Assembly: GCA_026120185.1 (NCBI GenBank) | Contig: JANUWF010001110.1 | Coordinates: forward strand, 535,001-599,000 | DNA length: 64,000 bases | Direction: 5' to 3' | From: Voacanga thouarsii | Lineage: Eukaryota; Streptophyta; Magnoliopsida; Gentianales; Apocynaceae | Position numbers and translations under genes: made by a program | The notes under the pieces: generated by a model | The model's database searches: none | Told to the model about the DNA's origin: nothing | What the model saw: only the letters and a program-made list of their open reading frames with translations | Shown here: in pieces, positions 35,707 through 45,716 of the stretch | How the letters are laid out: each line of letters starts with the position of its first letter | Position numbering within the stretch: position 1 is the first letter of the stretch

Positions 35707-36647
35707 TGTTAGGACTTATGTTGTTGCAACTTTAACAAGACCCTTTGACATACTGGTGGTTTTTAAGTTTGTTTAGGAGTTAGCATTATTGGCATAGTTT
35801 GATGCAGTGTGAATTTGTGGTAAATTTAGAAACTGATAGTCACATAAGATTCTAGAAGAAAATTTAGCAAAGATCTCGAAAATATTTGTAGAAGATATAG
35901 TAGAGGAATTGAAGATAAATCGAGAAGAGAACTTTTTTTGCAAAGACAAATTCAAGAAGAAAAGAAATTATATTGCGTTTAGGAAACTTATAAAAAAAAA
36001 CACGACTTTAACAATTTCCTAATTCAATGAAACCACAATACCTTTGTCATATATACATATATATAGCTAACTGAGAAGAATAGGGGACAATGAGTTCAGA
36101 GAGAGAAAATTGTAAAAGATAGATGGTGAGATTACAAATTGAGAAGGTCTGACACAAATGATTGTTTTGATGCCACTGTAATTCTTTGTTAAAAGTTTGC
36201 GTCGAATATTCAAGTTTAATTACTTTAATATTGCTCATTCTTAAGTTGAAACTTGAATCAAACAAATTTCTTGAAAGCGATTACTTTTTTGAAGATGAGG
36301 TTCATGTTGTCAAATGAAGACTTATCGAGTTGCTGCAACATTAGCTGATGAGAGATTAATTATGATAATTGAGTTCAACAATAGTCTTCTGCAAGTATGA
36401 CAAAAAAAAAAAAAAAACTATATTGCGTTCTTATTAGATTCCACTAGGGACACTTTGTGAATTGAGATAAGTATTGCTATTGTAACTTTTGTTAAATTTT
36501 AGTGAATTTTTTTTACTGGTCGTGGAAACGCAAACGTAGGCTTGTTCACAATCGAATTGTATTACTAATTTACTGTATTTGTTAGACCTTTTATTTTATT
36601 GTTTGTTAAACTAACTTTAACAGGAAGTTGATAATTTAAACCGAACA
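35707..36647 (+). repeat. 3' LTR of the family-A Copia
   Basis: Starts TGTTAGGACTTATGTTG and ends TTTAAACCGAACA. It is followed by CTTTC, matching the 5' flank. Contains a poly-A run at about 36402-36417. Confidence 0.9.
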
Positions 36648-36821
36648 CTTTCTTTCTTATCTTAGTCTAAACAAGCACTAAAGTTTCAGATTATAACCCC
36701 TACGCCTTTGTTCTTTGAGACATCAGTTGCATCCACTTTAATATTTTAATTGCCATGCTATCCAAGCGGCCATGAAAAAAGCTAACTTTTTGTTGTTACT
36801 AGGATGACTTCTTTGGAAGCC

Positions 36822-37117
36822 GGGCTGTAATTTGTGTACAAAAATCATACGGTCAATTAACAATAGGGATTAAAGGCAAAAATTTGATGGTATTTAGAGT
36901 GGATGCGTGTAAACCATTTTTAGTAGAATGATAACTTTGAGCCATATAGAAGTTTGTTTATTAAATCGTGAATGTTATTCATTTAATCGTAAGTGGTGTT
37001 TATCGAATTGTTACTATTTTTACATAATATGATATAACAAATCGTAGCTATTATTCATCATAGTGTAACTATTATTTATAACTGATTATAAAATTTTTAT
37101 ACACAAATTACACAGCC
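36822..37117. repeat. MITE-like inverted-repeat element, copy 2 (clearest)
   Basis: Left end GGGCTGTAATTTGTGTACAA. The right end reverse complement is GGCTGTGTAATTTGTGTATA. Terminal inverted repeats of about 25 bp enclose about 250 bp of AT-rich non-coding DNA. Confidence 0.65.
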
Positions 37118-37891
37118 TTAGATCCAACTTCTTCCTTTGGTTACTATTGTTCTCATCATCTTGATTACAATAGTAACTATCAAGTAATCATCATTTTTAG
37201 TAATGAATATAGTGAAAACTAGGCTCTCTAATAACATAGAATATGATTTTCTCTAGGATTATATACTATTATATATTGAAAAGAAATTATTAAATAATAT
37301 AATATTGACCCACACTAATGATTTTCGTAACTTGAAAACCATCCATGTGAATCTATACTATATCAAATATTAGTTTTGAATTTGATTCTTATCTATGTAT
37401 CAAACAATTGTTCAAAAAAAAAAAAAAGATTAATTTAGAAAACACACCTAAACTTTACAACAATTTTCACATAACTATATAAACAATTAAAATTGTCAAT
37501 TGGTACCTTATTTGAATGGAAATTTGTTGGGTGGTGGACCCATATGTCTTTTAAATTTTAAGCTATTATACCAAATTCACACTTAGGTAAGTTTTGTGTA
37601 AATTAAGAATCTTCTCTCAAACCAAAACCCTAACATCTTTTTCTTTACCTAATCATTATCGTCGTTGCCACCACCATTGCCACCCTCCTCTTTCTTCCTT
37701 TTCCCTTCTTTGTAAATTCCCTCTCTTCTTTTCGCATTGTCCTTACCCTTCTTTGTTGCACCACTGTGGGCGTCCTTCTCTTTTGTTTTTTACAAACTCC
37801 CTATCTTCTTCTTCCCATTTCCTTCTTCACTTCACCCTCTCTTTTACTGCATCACTGCCACTACCCTTCTCTTTCTTTTTGTCCTTTTCTT

Positions 37892-37894
<3 letters not shown>

Positions 37895-37930
<36 letters not shown>
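37895..37930. repeat. (CA)n microsatellite
   Basis: An uninterrupted CA run of roughly 17-18 units, followed by CTCACTCACTCACTCA. Confidence 0.95.
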
Positions 37931-37935
<5 letters not shown>

Positions 37936-38389
37936 TCACTCACTCATTCTTAGCCACCCCCAATTTTCATTTTTCCTTTGGCACCCCCTCCCAACCACAC
38001 CATCGTTGCTAGAGAAGGAATCAAGAGGGACAGAGGGTGGTGTTCACCCCCCCCCCCCCTCCAAAATTTCTAAGAATATAAAAAATTTGTTTAGAAAATT
38101 AAAACTCTGTAGAAAGACCTTTTCAAATTCTACATTTCACCTCTAAATTTTTTTAAGAAGATATGACTTTGTCTTTAAATATATCTTTTGTATAATTTAC
38201 TCTCCAACATTGAGTTTCTAGTTCTATCCTTGAGCACTGTTGCCATTCTTTTTCTTCTTTGCACACCCTACTCTTCATCACCCACCTATTTCCTTCTTAT
38301 ATTCACTGCCCCTTCCCAACTGCAGCATTGCAGTTGCCTTTCTCTTTCTTTTTTTCTATACACACCCCTCTTTTTTTCCCATTTCTTTC

Positions 38390-40643
38390 TGTTAGGTTTT
38401 TTATCTTACATTCTTAATCAAACTAGGACAAAATGATTTGATTAAAAAGATATTTCTAATATATTTAGAATAAAAAAGTTACTATTGTTCTCTGTATATT
38501 AGAATTAGAAAGTTACTCTTATTACATCTTATAGGAGTCTTACGACTTGGTAGCTATATATAGAGGGAGTTATAAGTTTTTTAGGTATCTTGATTTATTC
38601 TGGTATATCTAGTGTTATTGGGCGTATATCCTAATTTGATTAGGAATGCAAGACAAAAAACCTAGCAGAAAGAAATGAGAAGAAGAGAGGGGGTGTGCAT
38701 AGAAGATAAAAAGATATTCCTAATGTATTTAGAATAAGAAAGTAACTATTGTCCTATGTAAATTAGAATTAGGAAGTTACTCTTATTACATTCTATAGGA
38801 GTCTTACGACTTGGTAACTATATATAAATAGAGTCATAAGTTTTCTAGGTATCCTGATTTATTTTGGTATGTCTAGTGTTATGTGACGTATAGATGTAGG
38901 TTAAGGTTAGGTGAATTTATGAGTAGTGCGAGACAGAGTTGAAAAAATTACCAAAAATACTCTATGTAAATCTCCTGGCGGCTGTTAATAAAGTATTTCA
39001 TATTTTTTATCGTGTAGGCTTGGTTCAATAAACCGAACCATATAAATCTTTTGTGCCTTATTTTATTTATCATGCTCGTTTTTCTATTTTTGTTAACTAT
39101 CTTGATTTAAATATTTCCAAAAAGTGATATCAGAGCCGATTACTAGGTTTATGGGGTTTTGGGACTTTGAGATGGTGAAAGTCAATGAGAAAAATAGTTT
39201 AGGTGGTAAAAGATAGAGAAATATAAACTTTTCTTGGAATGGGCATATAGGTCAATATGTTCTTTATTAATTAGTTTATGTTTGGAGGATGTTTTTAGAC
39301 ACGGGTAAAATTACTCATACAATTGTACAACTTACATGAACTAGTTAGCTTATGAACCTAAAATATCTGATAGTAGATCCGAGGTAGGTAGATCTAGATT
39401 ACACATTCAGAGGAAGGAACAAACGGCTACAGTTGTCATAAATGGCTATGTATCATTGGAGAAAGTACAATAACACTTGCATATGCGAAGATATCTTCAC
39501 AACCTTTAAACATATGGATACTTCTTCTCAGATAGATTTTAGACGTCGGATGCTAATTTGAAAGGATTAATTGACTTTAATTTGAAAATAAGTATTTTTA
39601 TCATTTGTAATGGTTGTACTTATAGTGTATTGGAGCCTTAGAAAAAGTTCTTGGAGTGGAATGCATTTTGGGTGGTGTGACAGATATCCAGAAAATGCAT
39701 AGAATCTAATTTCCTTGAGCTAATAGGATTCTAATGGTTTCTATTTTTAATTGAGATGTTGTCCTAAAATCACATATAACTAGAATATCCTAGTATAATG
39801 AAAGAAGTATGGGTGATACTATTCATCTGCAAGTAAAGAAGTACCTCGATGACCTGGAATGGGCGTGCATACATGACTTCCAGGGGACATATGATAGCAC
39901 GAGGAGAAATCTTGTAAAAGCGAGAAACGATCGAGGCTTTCTCGTACATGTTAACAGATTGTGTTGGACTTGGGAATAACTACATGTTCATTGACCGAGT
40001 CAAATTAAGAATAATTAAAATTATTGGGATCATACTAATTTGGGTATATAGTTGGGAACCAATGAAATTTTAGTAATTTTGAAAGTCAATGGAGTTAAGA
40101 GGAGTTATTGCATATCTCGGAGGCCGGCAAAGACGGAATACAAACTAAGGTGGAGATTATTCGATTTTTTTTTGTCTTGCATTCCTAATCAAACTAGAAT
40201 AAAGTGATTTGATTGAAAAGATATTCTTAATATATTTAGAATTAAGAAGTTACTATTGTCTTTTGTATATTAGAATTAGGAAGTTACTCTTATTACATAC
40301 CATGTTGAGTAAGAGTTTTGTGACATAGTTGCTATATATATGTGGAGTTATAAGTTTTCTAGGTGTTTTGGTTTGTTGTGATGTATCCAGTATTATAAGG
40401 CGTATGTGTAGGTTAAGATTAGTTGAGTATATGAGTGGTGTAAGACAGAATTTGAGAAAATAATAAAAATCTTTGTGTAAATCTCCTGTGGCTATTAATA
40501 AATTATTTTGTAATTTTCATTGTGAATATAAGTTTGATTAAATAAATTATATCATATAAATTTTTTATACCTCATTTTATTTTTTATTTTTATTTTTATT
40601 TTTTTAATTCTTATTAACTATCTTGATTTAGATATTCTCAAAA
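38390..40643 (+). mobile_element. Small non-autonomous Copia-like LTR element with rearranged 5' LTR
   Basis: The 3' LTR is 40158-40643. The 5' LTR region is 38390-39119, followed at once by GTGATATCAGAGCC, an initiator-Met-type primer-binding site. A purine stretch AAGGTGGAGA precedes the 3' LTR. CTTTC lies on both sides (38385-38389 and 40644-40648), though the surroundings are pyrimidine-rich, so this is weaker than usual. The interior (39120-40157) is only about 1 kb, with no recognisable gag or pol and stops in all frames. The 5' LTR holds a partial duplication separated by an inverted copy of its own start plus flank. Confidence 0.75.
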
Positions 40644-40648
40644 CTTTC

Positions 40649-43600
40649 TTTCGTTCACCACCCTCTCCCATCCGTACTGCACCACTGCCACCCTTCTCTT
40701 TCTTTCAACAAAATTTCATTCTCTTCCTTTTCCTTTCTTCTATGTATCTCCTCTGTTGTGTCATTTAACAACATCCAAATGATTTGGACAGAAATTTAAA
40801 ATAGGAAGTCAATTAACAGTTTTAATTATTCAGATACAGAAGTGACAATTGCCCTAGAATTCGGGTATATTTTTTGAAATTAACCAAAAAAATAATTGCA
40901 AATCGTGTTAAATTTTGTCGACTTTGGTTTCAGAATTTTTTTTTTTGTGCGTTCAATGGGCAAATACATGTTTTCATTATGTTGTTCCCATCTCAAGGTA
41001 TAACGAAAATCGTTTGAATCATCTGTCAATGACATGCTGGCCACCCACCCTATATATGTTATTATTCGTATGTTATTGTAGTTAACTTTTTGACTTGATA
41101 TTTGAAAAATCAATAAAGGCAAGTTGGCTCAAAATCCGTATTGTTAAATGGTCGAACGTTCACATTTACTTAGTGATCTCCATAATGATATAGATTATAG
41201 ATATTACTCGGATTAGAGAAAAATACAAAATATGTAATAAAGTTGTTTGATTTTTTTTCCTTTTTACAAATAATTAATTTTTTTATATGTGCATTTTTTA
41301 TAAAGAAATGTGCACTTTGTTTCTTAGAAAAATAGTAGGATAAAAGTTTCAATAAATATTTTGGGCAACGTCCTTTATTCAAAACAAAGCAAGGGATTGA
41401 ACAAACAGGCAAAAATACCAAAATTTGTGAAACCACTTTTCAAAATAACTCCAATTCAATACTCCAAAAAAAAAAAAAAAGGCATATTATTTTTCTTAAA
41501 CAGCCCAAACTTGATATTTATTAAAACAGTGAAAATCTCTCTAGCAATATTAGTTAAAAAAAAAAAGATCCACTTTTTATTTTTAAAATGATGTGTGAAA
41601 ATGGATTTTGAAAACTTGAGTCATTTGCAGGACCCTCAAAGCAAAAATTAGACCAAGAAATTTCAATAAAGCAATAAGTAGAAGCATCTTCTTAATTTTG
41701 GGGTGATTCTTTAAAGTAATCGTATCAATATAATTGAGACGTGAATTAAAGATTTTGACTAAATAATGTGAAACATTTTGCAGTATTTTCATTCAACTTT
41801 TAGACAAAAGTGTGCAAGATTTTCATTCAACTTTTAGACCAAAGTGTTCAAGTCACGGAAAAGCTTTCGATGTTCTCTTCAAGTCGTCCATTATTGTTAA
41901 CCCAATGTTTCTTATTACCGTTAGTGGAAACGAGAATCTTTGAGCAAGCAAGACTTTGAAAGATCTTCAAGTAGAATCCATGTTTGCCACCATTTTTATT
42001 TCTTCTCTTGAAAATTTTGCACTTGAATATTATTGTTTTTATGATCATAACCCTTTTTTTTTTGGGTCAAATCAATTAATGTTATCCTTTAAAATTTGTA
42101 ATTGTACACTTTGTTGCATCAATTGATTCATTCGACTTTGTGGAGTTTAATTGCAACTATCCAAAAAAGGGTACATTTGTAATTTTAAAATCATATAATT
42201 TGTAATTGAGTTAATTTCAATACGGAAAAACTTGTAAATGATGAAAAAATAGGATAAGATTATAATTGTAGGATTTTAAAATTAGTTATAATTATAATTG
42301 AATCCATTCAAATAGTCAGAATCAAGTTAATAGAATAATATGATTGTAAATTTCAAAAAGTTTAAAGTAATAACAGTAATTGACAAGGAAATTACTCTCC
42401 TGGTTGCATGGTTTAACTCAAAGTACAAAAGTAAGGGATGCATGTGACAAATTATTTTTCCTAAGTGAAGGATTTTATTAAATAAAATTGATCTAATCGA
42501 TTCTATAGTAAGTTAAAATCAAAGTAAATACACAAAATATTATAGGTTGTAAACTTTAGGTGAAGAAAATATAGAATAAAGAAAATATTATTCATTACCA
42601 TAGAAAATCACCATCAACGATGTTACTTCAAGCTGCTCTTCCTTGCACTTGCCTAATGCATTCTTATCATCCCAAACGAGTTATTTAGCAATAATTGAAT
42701 GCTTATTGAAATGGTTCAAAGCTTTAGAAAAAGTGTTTTATGAAAGCATTTGATTAATTTATCCATAATGAATTATTATAATTAAGATCAATAAGCGATA
42801 AAAGTTAATTATATATATATATATATATTAAATTATGAATTATTTGTTTGATTGTTAAATTATTATTTAAATTGATAAATTAAAAAGTTTGTTTGATCAT
42901 TAAATTATTATTTGAATTGATAATCTCAATGGTCAATTGAAAAAAGTTATCAAAGCAACTCCTAAACAAGAGTATATGGGTATATACGAAGGCATATTTC
43001 ACATAAATGATTCAAAAATGCAATCTTTATATTAATTGTATCAAGTATTGACTTGATTACTTTGTTGTAGCATTTTCTTGCAAATTTATAAGTTGTCACC
43101 ATGCTAGAGTCTGCTCCTGAACAAAGATTAGCCGCCAACGACATGGAATCATGACTCCAATCATAAAGATCGAGCAGAAGAAGATTTCCGATGAAATTTC
43201 GAGGAAATGTCCAAAAGAGATCCCCAAATCCTCAAAGGGAAACAAATGTTGAAAAGCAACAGTTCAAAGAATCACATAGCTGAACTCATATGGGCAAAAG
43301 ACGATGCAGCCCTAAGCAAAAGCGCGGAAGTTGCATCCATAAAGAGGAAGTTAAAGTCCATTGCTTCACAATGGAATGGCAACTTTGGCACGGGCAACTT
43401 AAACTAATACTTTTGACAACTTTGGGGGTAAATTCTCTCATTAATAATTACATACAAAAAATTCCTAGGACATTCTTTGTAGTGAGAAAAGAAAGAAAAG
43501 GAAGAGATCTTTTAAAGATGGCCAAGAAAATATTAAAGTAATTTGCATATTTTATTGAAGTGGAGAATAAAAATGATTATTTATTTTGTGATGATTGTAT

Positions 43601-44713
43601 ATGTACTTTTGGAGTAGTAAATTGATCAAAGAAATCAAGTTTACAATTATTTTATTATAACGTATCTTACATATATTTAACTATTATATCAATCAAGATA
43701 GGATAGACTAAATCGAGATAAATTAAATATTGAACAGTAACAATTGTAACTCTAATATCCTATTCTTGTCATGTAAACAACAATCCTCAAAGTATTTTAT
43801 TTCAAAAGATTTGTTCACTTAAAAAAGGAAAAAACAATAATCTAATGTATGTTACATATCATAGTTTAAGCTTTCAATAGCTAGTTCATATAGTGGGTTC
43901 AACAGTCAAGGAGTCAGTCAATGGGTAGTTACAAATTTGATTATTTCATATCCCAACTTTTTGTTTTTATGATTCAGCAATCTTTTTCAAGAAACATACA
44001 AAATGTTCCCATTCAGCAATTTATTACTAACAACTAGAAACCAAATTTATGTAAAAAGAAATCCAGCATTGTAGCAAGTCAACTTGAGAAACTTGCTTTC
44101 TTTTCCTCCCCTTTGATTTCAATTTCTTTACTTAGAAGATATTAATCAAGGGATAAAGCTAGTATATCCCCCAGTCTAGAACAGTTTCAGGCTACTTGAC
44201 AATTTCCTGACCTATTAGTCAAGTTTTATGTTCCCACCAACTTATTTCTTTCAGCTACAATACTCAGTGCACTGTGTTTTCTTTTCATTCTCTTTCTGTC
44301 CAAACCTCTACCAAACTAAGGTAAGAAAAGACATGTAATCTTAAATTCTGCCTTAGTTATCCACATTGGCTAGCTTCCTTGGATCAAGATGGATTTATTC
44401 TGTGACTAGACTTTGGATTTCACTACCAAAACTGTCTTTAGTTTCTGAATGAACTTTCTCATCAGGCTAATCTCAGGATGCATATATTGTAAGGTACTAT
44501 AAAATAGAGCGAATGAATCACCACTTGTACTCCCAAGCTGGATTGTAAGGTACTATGTACTCACAGTGATACATACAAGCCTCATAGTTAGTTGTCCTGT
44601 AAATGTGTAAGTGGATTGGTATTTTTCTTAATCCGTCCTAATTTAAAATAATTATAATTTAAATAATTTTCGTTTTACGAAAATTATCATATACTCACAA
44701 TATATTATATTTT
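40649..44713. other. Host intergenic DNA; no gene recognised
   Basis: AT-rich, with poly-A/T runs and an (AT)n run at about 42808-42829. 40650-40760 continues the pyrimidine-rich repeat interrupted by the element at 38390-40643. Small open frames, such as 43207-43407, have no motif I recognise. 41815-41835 repeats GATTTTCATTCAACTTTTAGAC seen just before it, a short tandem duplication. Confidence 0.6.
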
Positions 44714-44775
44714 TTGTTTTTGATGCCACTTGAGCTTCACTTTGATCCCATGTTAGTTAATAATTTTTATTATAT

Positions 44776-45003
44776 TCAAATAAATTCATTTAAAAACAAT
44801 TCATATTCAAGTACATCCATCTCTAGCTTACCATGGAGATCTATATCAGGAGGAAATACTTCTATCAATTCTGCAGGAATATCTTCTTCTAAAGCAATAT
44901 TTGGATGGATAAGGTGATCTAGCAACTTTTCATCATAATCATGCAGAAGTTCCCTCACATTACCATTTTGCATAATGAAGCAATGCATTTTAAAAGCATC
45001 CAA
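44776..45003 (-). pseudogene. Unrecognised acidic exon-like ORF upstream of the resistance gene
   Basis: A 75-residue minus-strand frame, MDAFKMHCFIMQNGNV...LLDHLIHPNIALEEDIPAE...FLNEFI, with a protein-like composition (acidic, leucine-rich). Upstream on the same strand (45010-45330), another frame reads KRGSAEVEKLLSQVAILVVW with flanking stops. I do not recognise either. They could be one decayed gene, or exons of an unannotated gene divergent from the resistance gene. No domain can be named. Confidence 0.25.
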
Positions 45004-45569
45004 TAAGGTTGGTATGTCAAAGGAATCCTAGTAGACCTCTACAAAAAGTATCACACTAGTACCATAGTTGGCGATGTTTGAGCAGCTTCTTCTTCTGTTT
45101 ATATGAAAAACTTTGTCCCCAAACAACGAGGATAGCTACTTGTGAAAGCAGCTTTTCCACTTCTGCACTTCCCCTCTTAAATATTCATTTTGCATTAGTG
45201 AAATCTAAAGCAAGTCGTTCTGCTAGCCACATGGACGAAGCACCGGATTATAGCATATCCATATTATCGTTGGTGGTAATGTATGTTCACTGCCCTAGTG
45301 CTTCGATAGTGGTAATTGGGATTAAATATTGAATATAACCTAGTTATCGGATCAGGTCATACTTAGTGTCTTGTTAGCCTATAATTAAAGGAATTTCAGT
45401 CTAAACAATTCCAAGCTTGACCATACGACTTCAGAAAGGGTAACTAAACCAGTCATCCTATGGCAAATGTAGAAGAAAGAAATACTTGTCTCATCTCTCT
45501 GGGACACAATGTCTGCCCCCTCAGCCTGGTATGGTTTATTATGAATAGACAGAGAAATGGAAAGAATGT

Positions 45570-45578
45570 TTATAAATA
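45570..45578 (+). promoter_or_regulatory. Candidate TATA box of the resistance gene
   Basis: TTATAAATA, about 140 bp upstream of the chosen ATG (45717). It would give a 5' UTR of roughly 110 bp, normal for plant genes. The region just upstream is of ordinary composition. Confidence 0.5.
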
Positions 45579-45716
45579 GAGTTAACATCTTTAGATTTTA
45601 GCACTTCATAGCACAAATATCATTACCAATCATTCCCAATCAGGCCAATCCATGCACATTTTCAGCTGAATTTCCAAGTATCTTTTATGAACCTTAGAAC
45701 ATTTCATTTTCCTAGG

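Larger units (their letters stand above)
28692..36647 (+). mobile_element. Family-A Copia retrotransposon, complete but decayed, with post-pol region
   Basis: 7956 bp. LTRs are 28692-29673 (982 bp) and 35707-36647 (941 bp). An exact target duplication CTTTC lies at 28687-28691 and 36648-36652. The primer-binding site TGGTATCAGAG (29677-29687) follows the 5' LTR by three bases, and a polypurine tract AAAGAGGAAGAT (35695-35706) abuts the 3' LTR. Order gag, protease, integrase, reverse transcriptase, RNase H is that of Ty1/copia. About 1.1 kb between RNase H and the 3' LTR carries remnants of an extra ORF. Dozens of stops make it inactive. The first LTR base pair is TA instead of TG. Confidence 0.92.
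36653..38384. other. Host intergenic DNA with MITE, (CA)n microsatellite and pyrimidine-rich repeats
   Basis: A MITE-like element lies at 36822-37117. From 37580 to 38384 the plus strand is a C/T-rich, irregular minisatellite-like sequence (TTCTCTTTCTTTTT, CACCACTGCCAC), with (CA)n at about 37895-37930, (CTCA)n after it, and a C-run at about 38047-38060. The open frames here are products of the low-complexity sequence. Confidence 0.65.

Noticed and set aside
37594..38436. Overlapping frames rich in Ser, Leu, Pro and His-Thr repeats.
   Set aside because: They translate a C/T-rich low-complexity region and a (CA)n microsatellite; all three frames are open for this reason.
43207..43541. Small basic frames (MSKRDPQILKGKQ...) as a host gene.
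   Set aside because: No domain, no supporting splice structure, and two overlapping frames of equal quality; too weak to list as a gene.
45687..45716. Upstream in-frame ATG adding ten residues (MNLRTFHFPR) to the resistance protein.
   Set aside because: Family members start at MAE-type residues, which is the ATG at 45717; the extra residues do not match.
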